A DNA stretch of 44,973 nt from Clostridia bacterium (GTDB lineage Bacteria; Bacillota; Clostridia; Oscillospirales; CAG-272). Location: positions 1-44,973 of the forward strand of contig JAFTKJ010000081.1 of assembly GCA_017453305.1 (NCBI GenBank). The letters are read 5' to 3'. A model generated the notes under the pieces. The model saw only the letters and a list, made by a program, of their open reading frames with translations. It was not told where the DNA came from and did not search any database. Positions 1 to 8,255 of the stretch are shown here, piece after piece. The position numbers were made by a program, and so were the translations under genes. Each line of letters begins with the position of its first letter. Within the stretch, counting starts at the first letter, position 1.

Positions 1-30
1 CAAGACAATGTGTGCTTTTTTCAACGAAAT

Positions 31-197
31 TTGCCCTTGCGGGCAAGTGAAATAGCTTTGCTGTGAAATATTTGCTTCGCAAATGTGAAATATTCGCTGA
101 CGCGAATGTGGGCAAATTTCATTTCACATTGCGACGAAGGAAGCAATATTTCACAATTTCCGCAAGGGAATTATTTCACATTCGCCGCAAGGCGAAT
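31..197. repeat. Array of short hairpins flanked by GTGAAAT/ATTTCAC
   Basis: Successive short inverted repeats, each with a different stem, are separated by the same GTGAAAT or ATTTCAC spacer. Stems are TTGCCC/GGGCAA (31-46), ATTTGC/GCAAAT (70-84), ATTCGC/GCGAAT (92-107), ATTGC/GCAAT (128-147), AATTTCC/GGGAATT (155-172, one mismatch) and ATTCGCC/GGCGAAT (180-197). A weaker AGC/GCT stem lies at 54-62. The stems vary while base pairing is kept and the spacer is constant, which argues for selection on structure. The array ends just before the promoter of the four-helix-bundle gene. Function is unknown; it is not a CRISPR because units are palindromic and irregularly spaced. Confidence 0.8.
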
Positions 198-204
198 ATT
201 TCAC

Positions 205-233
205 TTGAAAAACACCCGATTTTATGATATAAT
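205..233 (+). promoter_or_regulatory. Sigma-A type promoter of the four-helix-bundle gene
   Basis: TTGAAA at 205-210 and a perfect TATAAT at 228-233 are separated by 17 nt. The start codon follows at 257 with AAAGGCGG as ribosome site. The -35 box begins 8 nt after the last hairpin of the upstream array. Confidence 0.8.
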
Positions 234-256
234 AACGGCAGAAAGGCGGTGTTGCT

Positions 257-601
257 ATGGCAGGTTCGAAACTTCGTGACCTATCCATAGACTCCGCGGT
301 TAAAGTCATTAAAATGTGTGACAAAATAAAAGGTCACTATTTTCTCGTAAATCAGTTGGAACGTTCCTCTACCTCCATCGGTGCAAATATTCACGAGGCG
401 AACTATGCGCATAGTAAAGCCGACTTTGTTGCAAAGTTTCAAATTGCGCTGAAAGAGTGCTATGAAACGGAATATTGGCTTGAATTGTTTGTAAAATCTG
501 AATTGCTTGACCGAGAGATTGCAAAAGATTTGTATAATCAATGCGGAACGATTCGCAGAATATTGATTGCTTCAATCAATACCGCAAAGGAGAAGCAATG
601 A
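257..601 (+). CDS. Four-helix-bundle protein (S23/TIGR02436, Avd-like fold)
   Basis: A 114-residue all-helical protein. It matches the family of small four-helix-bundle proteins first known from intervening sequences in 23S rRNA and structurally related to Avd of diversity-generating retroelements. Recognisable parts are the basic N-terminus, QLERSSTSIGANIHEA near residues 33-48, and ALKECYETEYWLEL around 69-82, which are hallmarks of the family. The ATG at 257 has AAAGGCGG upstream. The gene is free-standing, with no rRNA around it and no reverse transcriptase nearby. Its stop overlaps the start of the next gene (ATGA). In Avd a related bundle binds RNA and the reverse transcriptase; whether this copy binds the hairpin array upstream is inference. 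Confidence 0.88.
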   Translation: MAGSKLRDLSIDSAVKVIKMCDKIKGHYFLVNQLERSSTSIGANIHEANYAHSKADFVAKFQIALKECYETEYWLELFVKSELLDREIAKDLYNQCGTIRRILIASINTAKEKQ

Positions 602-891
602 ATACCTACATTATGAATGAGCTGAAGAGAATCAAAATGATGCTTTTATCCAATGAACAGCCATCTTTTGAAGCTATTGATTCTGCGATTGGCGAGCTTG
701 AAATGATGAAAATGGAAATTGAACAGCATATCACAAATATGCCGCAGAAAGAAGAATACAAAAATATACGTTGTTCAGCGGAAAACACAGTTCAAAAACT
801 TTCAGAAATTTTGGAGCTGTTGGATGAACTCCCCGAGAACAAGGCGCTTGTACATGATATTGTGGAGTTAATAGAGAATATTGCTTATTGA
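598..891 (+). CDS. Small helical/coiled-coil protein of unknown function
   Basis: A 97-residue protein starting at the ATG that overlaps the previous stop, with AAAGGAG 6-8 nt upstream. An alternative in-frame ATG at 541 lies inside the previous gene and lacks a good ribosome site. The sequence is acidic and Met-rich, with heptad-like hydrophobic spacing (for example residues 1-45 and 65-97). It has no signal peptide, membrane segment or catalytic motif. I do not recognise the family. The tight coupling suggests it works with the four-helix-bundle protein. Base composition is as AT-rich as its partner and poorer in GC than the housekeeping genes downstream. Confidence 0.7.
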   Translation: MNTYIMNELKRIKMMLLSNEQPSFEAIDSAIGELEMMKMEIEQHITNMPQKEEYKNIRCSAENTVQKLSEILELLDELPENKALVHDIVELIENIAY

Positions 892-958
892 CTTACGCAC
901 TTTTTTGCGTTTTTACCTACACTTACGCACCGTTTGCGCGGTTCTTCGCAACAAAAGC

Positions 959-993
959 AGAACTTTTGTCTACCAAAAGTTCTCTTTTTGTTT
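959..993 (+). terminator. Intrinsic terminator after the four-helix-bundle operon
   Basis: Perfect 10-bp stem AGAACTTTTG (959-968) and CAAAAGTTCT (974-983) with a 5-nt loop, followed by a T-rich tract. Confidence 0.75.
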
Positions 994-996
994 ATC

Positions 997-1058
997 CAAG
1001 CCGCAGTAGGGGTTCCCCGAAGCGAGCTTGCCGAGCTTTGGGGGTTCCCGTAGGCTTG
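997..1058. repeat. GC-rich structured repeat between operons
   Basis: CAAGCC (997-1002) pairs with GGCTTG (1053-1058). Inside are two direct copies of GGGGTTCCC and two of GAGCTT. It lies in the 342-bp gene-free stretch 892-1233, which otherwise holds only the terminator at 959 and the sigma-factor promoter at 1173. It looks like a dispersed intergenic repeat; no reading frame here is convincing. Confidence 0.45.
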
Positions 1059-1172
1059 GTATATCATCGCCGCGCAAAGTGCGGTGCATTGCCGCTCTTG
1101 GTTTCCATGGTGCCCCCACTTTTTTGAGGATCTCAAAAAAATCAGAAAAAAATGACAGCTTTTTGCTTTTTT

Positions 1173-1200
1173 TGCAACTTTATATATTGAGGGAGTCTAT
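1173..1200 (+). promoter_or_regulatory. Possible ECF-type autoregulated promoter
   Basis: TGCAAC at 1173-1178 and GTCTAT at 1195-1200 are 16 nt apart, 33 nt before the sigma gene. This resembles ECF promoters with an AAC-type -35 and a GTC-type -10 more than a housekeeping promoter. Autoregulation is inference. Confidence 0.45.
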
Positions 1201-1233
1201 CAGGATTGCCAACAGAAAGAAAGGACTGCTAAT

Positions 1234-1830
1234 ATGAACGACCAGAACAGGAATTCAAACTTGGGGGCTCTTTCCGATGAGGAGATTATCGCTCTTTATT
1301 GGAAAAGAGAAGAAAAAGCAATCAGCGCCACAGATGCCAAATACGGACGCTATCTTTACGTTATCGCATACAATATTCTGCGCAACGAGCAGGATTCGGA
1401 GGAGTGCTTGAACGACACTTATCTTGGTACATGGAACGCGATTCCACCGCAAAGACCAACGGCGTTTCAGGTATTTTTATCCAAAATCACGCGCAATATC
1501 TCTCTTGGGAAATTTCGCAAGCAAACTGCAAGCAAGCGCATTCCGCCAGAAATGGTGGTTTCCTTGGAGGAGCTGGACGAGTGCATGGCTTTTGAGTGCG
1601 GAGAGGACGAAAAATATCAGATCCACGTGCTCAGCTGTGCGTTGAATAAATATCTGCACACGCTTTCCGACCGCAAGCTTTTTATTTTTGTGTGCCGCTA
1701 TTATTATTCCGATCCCGTGCTCAGCATTGCAAAAATGTTGCGTATGAGTGAAAGCACCGTTATGCGGGAGCTTGCCGCCATTCGCCACGGGTTGAAGGTA
1801 CACCTGGAGAAGGAGGGAATTGAGAGATGA
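1234..1830 (+). CDS. Sigma-70 family (ECF-like) RNA polymerase sigma factor
   Basis: A 198-residue sigma factor. Region 2 is visible at about residues 40-75 (YVIAYNILRNEQDSEECLND is the typical helix). Region 4 lies near 140-195, with the helix-turn-helix around VLSIAKMLRMSESTVMREL. Length suits a two-domain ECF factor. The ATG at 1234 follows AAAGGA by 8 nt. The stop overlaps the next start (ATGA), so it is translationally coupled to a membrane protein, the usual sigma/anti-sigma arrangement. The signal sensed is unknown; a cell-envelope signal is plausible given the peptidase domain of the partner. Confidence 0.88.
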   Translation: MNDQNRNSNLGALSDEEIIALYWKREEKAISATDAKYGRYLYVIAYNILRNEQDSEECLNDTYLGTWNAIPPQRPTAFQVFLSKITRNISLGKFRKQTASKRIPPEMVVSLEELDECMAFECGEDEKYQIHVLSCALNKYLHTLSDRKLFIFVCRYYYSDPVLSIAKMLRMSESTVMRELAAIRHGLKVHLEKEGIER

Positions 1831-3503
1831 ACAGACGTGATGAAACAAAGCTTGAGGTTCTTTCCAACATTGACGACGACATTATCGAAAAACAGAGCAT
1901 CAAGCGCTTTGAATTGATGACGGGTATTAAAAAAGCCCCCGGCGTTTTTGGGTTTGTTTGGAAGATCGCCGCATGTATCGTTTTGGTATTCTCGTTGGTA
2001 ATCGGTGTTATGACCATCATCAATGCACAGCAGATCCCCGTCTACGAGGGCATGAGCATTTCCAACACCTCTCCCCTGACGCAAACGGCAAAGGGAATGG
2101 TGCCCCACGGTTCGATCAAAACGGAAACGCTTTCCGCTACCGTTGGCGTCCCTTCATTTGCAAGGTCTTCCTTAACAGACAAGGTGCTCAAGGATCATCC
2201 TGCAGCAACGGGGACAAACCGCTCCCTGTACTATGCAAATCCTAATGAGGATATTTACGTTTCGGTACATATCGATAATCCCAGGCAGTTTGAAATTCTT
2301 TCCTTTACACTCAACGGTGTAAAATATCAGTCCTTTATGTTTGAGGAAGGTTCCGACTCCGAAACATTGGTTTTGAAGCTCAACGTTGGCGAGATTGTCG
2401 GAATGACCGAATACACCATTGATGCCATCAAGTACGTTGACGGCACTGAGATCAAGGACGTCCGTATGGAGGGTGAGCGCACCGTACGCGTCGGTGTATG
2501 TCCCGAGGAGCAACCCACGGCGGAAATGACCGACGTTACACAGGATCTGTTTGGCATTGGCTTTACGGCATCCGTTACCGATCCGCTCTCTTTGATTGCG
2601 GATTGCGCGGGGACGGTGTATGCAATTGTCTATGATGGTGCGCAGATCGTTGCCGAGCAATCTTTGCGCTTGGAGTCGGGCACAGAGCTGCACTTTGACG
2701 GCTTACTTTCGGGCTACGAGTACGAGGTTGCGGTCGTTGCCTTTTACGATGCTTTGGATGGTAAGGGCTTTACGGGGCACGTATTGAGCAAGCAGAGCAT
2801 CACGACGACGCCTGCGGCGACCTTAAAGGTTGATTTTTCTAAGGTTTCGATGGAGAAAGTCATATTCTCCTACACATTGGAATCGGCTCATGCGTGGAGG
2901 ATCGATCGTGCGGAGTTGATCAGCGCAGACGGTGCCCACACCTACGTTGCAGAGGGCACGACGGCTGAAATTTTAAACGTGGAACCGGGAACGTATCAGC
3001 TGTACGTGCATTACTCCGTTGGAGAAAATCGCGGCGTTGCGGTATCCGAGGCGGTCATCGTATCATATACGTTCCGAATTTCGGATGTGGTACGCGATGC
3101 AAAGCTCAAAAAGGATTGTTCAGGAACAACTACGCAGGTATGGAATGAAACGACGCAGGATTACCGCTATCACTTGGGAATCGATCTGACGTCAACGAGT
3201 GGTCAGTATGATGTGTTTGCCGCCTTTTCCGGTACGGTGGAACGGTGCTGGGAGGACGATGAAATGGGCGTCTGCGTCACGGTACGTCTCCCCGGTGGCG
3301 TTACGGTTTCCTACAAGTCACTTGCTTTTGCAGAGGTTGAGGTTGGGGACACCGTTAAAAAAGGTGACCTGATCGGCGCATGCGGTACGTGCGCCATCGA
3401 GGCAAGTGGTCGCCACGTGCATTTTGAAATGCAACGTGCCGATGACGGGCATACGGATCCCCTTGATTTATATTTGGATCCTAATGATTTTATTCTCCCT
3501 TAA
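1827..3503 (+). CDS. Membrane-anchored protein with C-terminal M23 (LytM) peptidase domain, possible anti-sigma factor
   Basis: A 558-residue protein. Residues 1-45 are cytoplasmic and charged. One transmembrane helix lies at about 46-68 (IAACIVLVFSLVIGVMTII). A long extracytoplasmic part of beta-rich, fibronectin-like repeats follows (about 110-420). The M23 domain is at about 440-555. The zinc site is intact: HLGID (H and D ligands) near residue 451 and HVHFEM near 530. The N-terminal tail, single membrane helix and overlap with the sigma gene suggest an anti-sigma factor whose sensor domain is a cell-wall peptidase-like module. It could also be simply a co-transcribed cell-wall hydrolase. 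The first role is inference from context; the fold call is firm. Confidence 0.8.
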   Translation: MNRRDETKLEVLSNIDDDIIEKQSIKRFELMTGIKKAPGVFGFVWKIAACIVLVFSLVIGVMTIINAQQIPVYEGMSISNTSPLTQTAKGMVPHGSIKTETLSATVGVPSFARSSLTDKVLKDHPAATGTNRSLYYANPNEDIYVSVHIDNPRQFEILSFTLNGVKYQSFMFEEGSDSETLVLKLNVGEIVGMTEYTIDAIKYVDGTEIKDVRMEGERTVRVGVCPEEQPTAEMTDVTQDLFGIGFTASVTDPLSLIADCAGTVYAIVYDGAQIVAEQSLRLESGTELHFDGLLSGYEYEVAVVAFYDALDGKGFTGHVLSKQSITTTPAATLKVDFSKVSMEKVIFSYTLESAHAWRIDRAELISADGAHTYVAEGTTAEILNVEPGTYQLYVHYSVGENRGVAVSEAVIVSYTFRISDVVRDAKLKKDCSGTTTQVWNETTQDYRYHLGIDLTSTSGQYDVFAAFSGTVERCWEDDEMGVCVTVRLPGGVTVSYKSLAFAEVEVGDTVKKGDLIGACGTCAIEASGRHVHFEMQRADDGHTDPLDLYLDPNDFILP

Positions 3504-3507
3504 AATT

Positions 3508-3550
3508 AAGGCTTCCGGCACGACGTAGGTCGTGTTGGGAGCCTTTTTTG
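3508..3550 (+). terminator. Intrinsic terminator after the sigma operon
   Basis: AAGGCT (3508-3513) pairs with AGCCTT (3540-3545), with an inner CACGAC/GTCGTG stem and GTAG loop, then a run of T. Confidence 0.88.
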
Positions 3551-3582
3551 CATCCTCGAAACAAAAATTTACAAAAAACGTC

Positions 3583-3610
3583 TTGACAATTCGGCGGTAT
3601 AATGTATAAT
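3583..3610 (+). promoter_or_regulatory. Promoter of the miaB operon
   Basis: Perfect TTGACA (3583-3588) and TATAAT (3605-3610) with 16-nt spacing. Two further overlapping TATAAT copies lie at 3598 and 3610. The miaB start is at 3651. Confidence 0.88.
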
Positions 3611-3650
3611 ATAATAGAGTTATTATGTTAAAATAATAAAGGAAACAAGC

Positions 3651-5072
3651 ATGAATCTGAAAAAACCACTTCCGCCCCTTGATGTGGCGGAGCAACAGCG
3701 CTATATTGCACAGGTGCACGCAGAGAATGAGAGCTGTCGCATTGCCACAGGGAAATCTCTTTACGCCTTTGTGCAAACCTTTGGCTGTCAGCAAAACGAA
3801 GCAGACAGCGAAAAGCTTGCAGGTCTCTGTGAAGCAATGGGCTACACCGTAACGCAGGATGTGCGCGTAGCCGACCTGATCGTCGTTAACACCTGCGCCA
3901 TCCGCGAGCACGCCGAAAAAAAGACGCTCTCCATTGTGGGGCAGTACAAGCATTTAAAAGAACAAAAGCCCTCGCTCATCATTGCCGTTTGCGGCTGTAT
4001 GATGGCGCAGGAGCATCGACAAAACGACGTCAAATTCCGCTATCCGTACGTAGATTTTGTCTTCGGTCCTTCTTCTTTACACCGTTTTCCGCAATTGCTT
4101 TGCGAAAAGCGTCGCCTTGGCAAGCGCATCTATTGCCCCGAGGAGGCAGAATACACTGTGGTGGAGGATCTTCCCATCCGCCGCGAGAGTGACTATCGTG
4201 CGTGGGTATCGGTCATGTATGGGTGCAACAACTTTTGCTCCTATTGCATCGTGCCTTACGTGCGCGGACGGGAGCGCAGTCGCGAAAAGGAAAAGATCGT
4301 TGCCGAGGTGCGCGAGCTTGTCCAAAAGGGTTACAAGGATATTACGCTTTTGGGACAGAACGTCAACTCCTACGGCAAGGACGGTGGACGCGCATACGAT
4401 TTTGCCGATCTGCTCTCGGAGCTGGATGCAATTGAGGGAGATTTTGTTCTCCGCTTTATGACCAGCCACCCCAAGGATGCCAGCCGAAAGCTCATTGACG
4501 TTATGGCTGCCTCCAAGCATATTGCACATCAGTTCCATCTGCCCATGCAATCGGGCAGTGACCGAATTCTTTCCTCCATGAACCGTCACTATGACACCGA
4601 AAAATATCTTGGTATCATCGACTACATGCGAAAGCGTATGCCCGACGTCACCATTACGTCGGATATCATCGTCGGCTTCCCGGGGGAGACGGAGGAGGAC
4701 TTTGAGGATACGATCCGCATGCTGGAGCGCGTGCGTTTTGATATGCTTTACTCCTTTATTTACTCTCCGCGCAAGGGGACTCCCGCCGCAGAATGGGAGC
4801 AGGTGCCAAGGGAGGAGACTGCCGTGCGTTTTGACCGTTTGCTTGCCGTGCAAAAGGAGATCGGCAAGGAGAAGAATGATGCCTTGGTGGGTACGACGTT
4901 GCGTGTGTTGTGTGACGGTGTCAGCAAGGGGAACGATGCGCTGTATTCGGGCAGAACCGATGGCAACAAGATCGCGTTTTTTGAAGGAACGCCCTCCGAC
5001 GTTGGAAAATTTGTTTTTGTGACCGTTGAGCGCGCCGACGCGTTTGCTCTGTACGGAAAAAAAGAAAATTAA
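3651..5072 (+). CDS. miaB: tRNA-2-methylthio-N6-dimethylallyladenosine synthase MiaB
   Basis: A 473-residue radical-SAM methylthiotransferase that adds the 2-methylthio group to i6A37 in tRNAs reading UNN codons. The N-terminal UPF0004 domain carries the three cysteines of the auxiliary 4Fe-4S cluster (C46 in TFGCQQNEAD, C82 in NTCAIREHAEKK, C116 in GCMMAQ). The radical-SAM triad is C192, C196 and C199 (GCNNFCSYC). A TRAM RNA-binding domain follows from about residue 405. AAAGGA precedes the ATG. The N-terminal lead of about 35 residues is longer than in many homologues but typical of Firmicutes. It heads a run with the ylbF-family gene, mutS and mutL. Confidence 0.97.
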   Translation: MNLKKPLPPLDVAEQQRYIAQVHAENESCRIATGKSLYAFVQTFGCQQNEADSEKLAGLCEAMGYTVTQDVRVADLIVVNTCAIREHAEKKTLSIVGQYKHLKEQKPSLIIAVCGCMMAQEHRQNDVKFRYPYVDFVFGPSSLHRFPQLLCEKRRLGKRIYCPEEAEYTVVEDLPIRRESDYRAWVSVMYGCNNFCSYCIVPYVRGRERSREKEKIVAEVRELVQKGYKDITLLGQNVNSYGKDGGRAYDFADLLSELDAIEGDFVLRFMTSHPKDASRKLIDVMAASKHIAHQFHLPMQSGSDRILSSMNRHYDTEKYLGIIDYMRKRMPDVTITSDIIVGFPGETEEDFEDTIRMLERVRFDMLYSFIYSPRKGTPAAEWEQVPREETAVRFDRLLAVQKEIGKEKNDALVGTTLRVLCDGVSKGNDALYSGRTDGNKIAFFEGTPSDVGKFVFVTVERADAFALYGKKEN

Positions 5073-5104
5073 TACTGTAAAAAAATGAAAAGAGGTATAA
5101 AATC

Positions 5105-5491
5105 ATGGAAATTTTTGAACTTGCATCCGAGCTTGGTAAAAAGCTTGCACAGGACGAGCGCCTTGTCGCATTGGAACAGGCAAAGAACGCATATGAGGAA
5201 AACAAGGAGCTGCAGACCTACCTTGTAGAATACGACGTACAGCAACGTGCCATGCAAAAGGCTGTTACGCAGGACGATCGCGATATGGATCTGATCGAAA
5301 GCATTCAGCGCCGCATCAACGAGCTCTACGAGCTGATCGCAAATCATCCCGCCTTTGAGGAGCTGAATCGCGCGCAGGCAGTGGTCAACGAGCTGATGAA
5401 CTCCGTTAACCAGACCATCATGACGCAGATCACGGGTGAAGAGCCCTCCGGATGTACTCATAACTGCAGCACCTGCGGAGGATGCCACTGA
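5105..5491 (+). CDS. YlbF/YmcA family protein with Cys-rich tail
   Basis: A 128-residue helical protein of the Com_YlbF family. In Bacillus, YlbF, YmcA and YaaT form an Fe-S-containing complex that affects RNase Y, competence and biofilm control. Helices cover residues 1-110. The C-terminus ends in CTHNCSTCGGCH, four cysteines spaced like a metal or Fe-S site. A moderate AGAGG ribosome site precedes the ATG. The position between miaB and mutS is common in Clostridia. Cluster binding by the tail is inferred from the spacing and the known Fe-S content of the Bacillus complex. Confidence 0.88.
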   Translation: MEIFELASELGKKLAQDERLVALEQAKNAYEENKELQTYLVEYDVQQRAMQKAVTQDDRDMDLIESIQRRINELYELIANHPAFEELNRAQAVVNELMNSVNQTIMTQITGEEPSGCTHNCSTCGGCH

Positions 5492-5598
5492 GCAACCTGC
5501 GAAAGCAAATTGCAGTGATGTTCATCTTTGAACGGTGAAATTCTGCAGGCAATTGTAAAATTAGCATCTACGAAACGAATGGATAAGGAGATACTGCC

Positions 5599-8205
5599 AT
5601 GACTCCAATGATGGAGCAATACTTTGAGATCAAAAATCAGTACAAGGATTATATCGTCTTTTACCGTCTTGGGGATTTTTACGAGATGTTTTTTGACGAC
5701 GCCGTAATCGCCTCGCGTGAATTGGAATTGACGCTGACGGGCAGAGATTGCGGAGAAGCGGAGCGCGCGCCCATGTGCGGCGTTCCGTTCCATTCCTACG
5801 AGGGATACGTGGGACGGTTGATCGAAAAGAATTACAAGGTTGCTATTTGCGAGCAGGTAGAGGATCCCGCACTTGCCAAGGGGCTTGTGCGCCGTGAGGT
5901 CGTCCGCATGATCACGCCGGGAACTCTTTTGGAGTCCAGCTTACTTTCCGAGCAGAGCAACAACTACCTGTGCGCCGTTTGCATGGAGTCGATTGCCTGC
6001 GGCGTATGCTTTGCCGATGCCTCTACGGGTGAGGTGCACGCAACGAGCTTTTCGGGCGAGAACCCGGAATCACGCTTGCGCACCGAGATCGGAACGTATG
6101 CACCGCGCGAGGTCATTGTCAATTTGAGTAAAAACAATATGGGCGAGATCGGCGCATTCTTGGAGAATCACCGCGGTCTGGCGCTCACCGACAATCAACA
6201 GTTCCGCTTTGACTATGCCGAGGCTCGCGAGCGCGTTGCCTTGCAGTTTGGTGAGCAGGTCAAGGAGGAGCAACTGCAGGATCGCGCCATGATCTGTGCC
6301 GTTGGGGCGCTCCTGAACTACATTGAGGAGGCGGAAAAGGGGGATATCTCCTACATCCGTGACCTTGACGTTTACACCGACGGTCAGTATTTGGAAATGG
6401 ACATCAATTCGCGACGCAATCTGGAGCTGGTGGAATCTCTGCGCAATAAGGAAAGGCGCGGCTCTCTTTTGTGGGTGCTGGACAAGACCGCAACCGCGGC
6501 CGGCGCGCGAATGCTGCGCCAATGGGTAGAGCATCCTCTGCTCAACGTATCCGCAATCGAGCGGCGACAGAGTGCGGTAGAGGAGCTTTGCGGCGATTTT
6601 ATGCTGCGCGAGGAGCTTGGCGAGGCGCTGTCGCACGTATTGGATCTGGAAAGGTTGATCACCCGTATCGTTTACGGAAACGCCAATGCAAAGGACCTGC
6701 GCGCCGTGTGCAATTCTGCCTCGGTGCTTCCCGAGATCAAGCAGTTGCTCTCCAAAACCAAAAGCGAGGGCTTGCACGGTATTTACGAAAAGCTGGACGT
6801 CCTTGAGGACGTGTGCGAAAAGATCGGTGCCGCAATTGTTGAAGCACCGCCCTTTACGGTGCGTGAGGGCAAAATGATTGCAAAGGGGTACAGCGAGGAG
6901 CTTGACTCTTTGCACGAGATTATGGATGACGGCGACTCCTGGTTGGAAAAAATTGCCGAGCAAGAACGTGAAAAGACAGGCATCCGCACACTTCGCATCG
7001 GTTATAACCGTGTGTTCGGCTACTATATTGAGGTTTCCAAATCCTTTATGGATCAGGTTCCCGATCACTATATCCGCAAGCAAACGCTTACAAACGGTGA
7101 GCGTTACATCACCCCCGAGCTCAAAGATATGGAGTCTACCATCCTCGGTGCCAAGGATCGCTCCGTGGCATTGGAGTATGAATTGTTCCAGCAGGTTCGC
7201 ACCTTTGTTGCCGAACGGAGCCGTCGCGTCCAGGATACCGCGGCATTGATTGCCGAGCTTGACGTTTACCGCTCTTTGGCGGTGGTGGCTACCAAAAATA
7301 AGTACGTCCGTCCCGAGGTGACGCAGGGCGACGAGATCATTATCAAGGACGGCAGACACCCCGTGGTGGAGCAGTTTGTTAAAGATACTTATTTCGTTCC
7401 CAACGACGTGCATCTGGATACCGACAAAAACCGCCTGATGCTCATTACGGGACCCAACATGGCAGGTAAATCCACCTATATGCGCCAGGTCGCGCTGATC
7501 ACCGTCATGGCGCAAATCGGCTCCTTTGTTCCTGCCTCCGAGGCAAGCATTGGCGTGGTGGACAAGGTCTTCACGCGCGTAGGAGCATCGGACGACCTTG
7601 CTTCGGGACAGTCTACCTTTATGCTGGAGATGAACGAGGTATCATACATCCTGAAAAACGCGACCAGAAAGAGTTTGATCATTTACGATGAGGTCGGGCG
7701 CGGAACCTCTACCTTTGACGGTATGAGCATCGCGCGCGCCATCGTAGAATACACCAACAGCCGCAAGATCGGCGCCAAGACGCTGTTTGCTACCCACTAT
7801 CACGAATTGACCGTGATGGAAGAGGAATTTGACGGCATTGTCAACTACAATATTGCCGCTAAAAAGCGAGGCGACGGTATTACGTTCTTACGCAAGATCG
7901 TGCGCGGCTCCACCGACGATAGCTACGGTATTGAGGTTGCCAAGCTTGCGGGACTGCCAAATGAGGTCATCAAGCGTGCCCGTGAGGTGCTTGCCGCCGT
8001 TGAGGAGACCTCCCGCGCGGTGTCCGATGCCGACACGGGCGGAAAGGGCAAAAAGAAGCCCACCGTCAAGGATGACACCCTCATTTCCTTTGAGGACGTC
8101 GCCAACGAGCAGGTCATCAATGAGCTCAAAGCCGTTGATCTGAACACACTCTCTCCGTTTGAGTGCATGTCGTTCTTGTTTGATTTGAAGAAGAGGTTGC
8201 AGTAA
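5599..8205 (+). CDS. mutS: DNA mismatch repair protein MutS
   Basis: An 868-residue mismatch-recognition ATPase of normal length. The mismatch-reading F-x-E motif is in GDFYEMFF (F27, E29). The lever and clamp domains occupy the middle. The ABC-type ATPase has Walker A GPNMAGKST near 617-625, Walker B/signature DEVGRGTSTFDG near 696, and a His switch in TLFATHYHEL. A C-terminal tail after about 805 fits the dimer/tetramer region. AAGGAG precedes the ATG. It acts with the MutL encoded next. The gap from the ylbF-family gene (107 bp) holds no obvious terminator, so co-transcription with miaB is likely. Confidence 0.97.
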   Translation: MTPMMEQYFEIKNQYKDYIVFYRLGDFYEMFFDDAVIASRELELTLTGRDCGEAERAPMCGVPFHSYEGYVGRLIEKNYKVAICEQVEDPALAKGLVRREVVRMITPGTLLESSLLSEQSNNYLCAVCMESIACGVCFADASTGEVHATSFSGENPESRLRTEIGTYAPREVIVNLSKNNMGEIGAFLENHRGLALTDNQQFRFDYAEARERVALQFGEQVKEEQLQDRAMICAVGALLNYIEEAEKGDISYIRDLDVYTDGQYLEMDINSRRNLELVESLRNKERRGSLLWVLDKTATAAGARMLRQWVEHPLLNVSAIERRQSAVEELCGDFMLREELGEALSHVLDLERLITRIVYGNANAKDLRAVCNSASVLPEIKQLLSKTKSEGLHGIYEKLDVLEDVCEKIGAAIVEAPPFTVREGKMIAKGYSEELDSLHEIMDDGDSWLEKIAEQEREKTGIRTLRIGYNRVFGYYIEVSKSFMDQVPDHYIRKQTLTNGERYITPELKDMESTILGAKDRSVALEYELFQQVRTFVAERSRRVQDTAALIAELDVYRSLAVVATKNKYVRPEVTQGDEIIIKDGRHPVVEQFVKDTYFVPNDVHLDTDKNRLMLITGPNMAGKSTYMRQVALITVMAQIGSFVPASEASIGVVDKVFTRVGASDDLASGQSTFMLEMNEVSYILKNATRKSLIIYDEVGRGTSTFDGMSIARAIVEYTNSRKIGAKTLFATHYHELTVMEEEFDGIVNYNIAAKKRGDGITFLRKIVRGSTDDSYGIEVAKLAGLPNEVIKRAREVLAAVEETSRAVSDADTGGKGKKKPTVKDDTLISFEDVANEQVINELKAVDLNTLSPFECMSFLFDLKKRLQ

Positions 8206-8207
8206 CC

Positions 8208-8234
8208 AAGGGGAACTTTTCAAAAAAGTTTCCC
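8208..8234. repeat. Short hairpin of the GGGGAACTTTT family
   Basis: GGGGAACTTTT pairs with AAAAGTTTCCC across a 3-5 nt loop, in the mutS-mutL gap. A related hairpin lies at 32150-32183, so this appears to be a dispersed element. There is no T-run after it, so full termination is unlikely. Confidence 0.55.
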
Positions 8235-8255
8235 GCGAAAAAGAAAGGATTTTTT

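Noticed and set aside
31-197. CRISPR array.
   Set aside because: Units are palindromes of differing stems with irregular spacing, spacers are short and constant, and there are no cas genes.
257-891. Diversity-generating retroelement based on the Avd-like fold.
   Set aside because: No reverse transcriptase and no template/variable repeat pair are present in the window.
892-1233. Several open frames of 60-80 codons between the small operon and the sigma gene.
   Set aside because: They are GC-rich low-complexity frames in both directions, with no ribosome sites, over repeat and terminator sequences.
6070-7515. Long minus-strand open frame opposite mutS (481 codons).
   Set aside because: It lies wholly antisense to a clearly functional mutS, has no ribosome site and no recognisable domain; it follows from the codon bias of the real gene.
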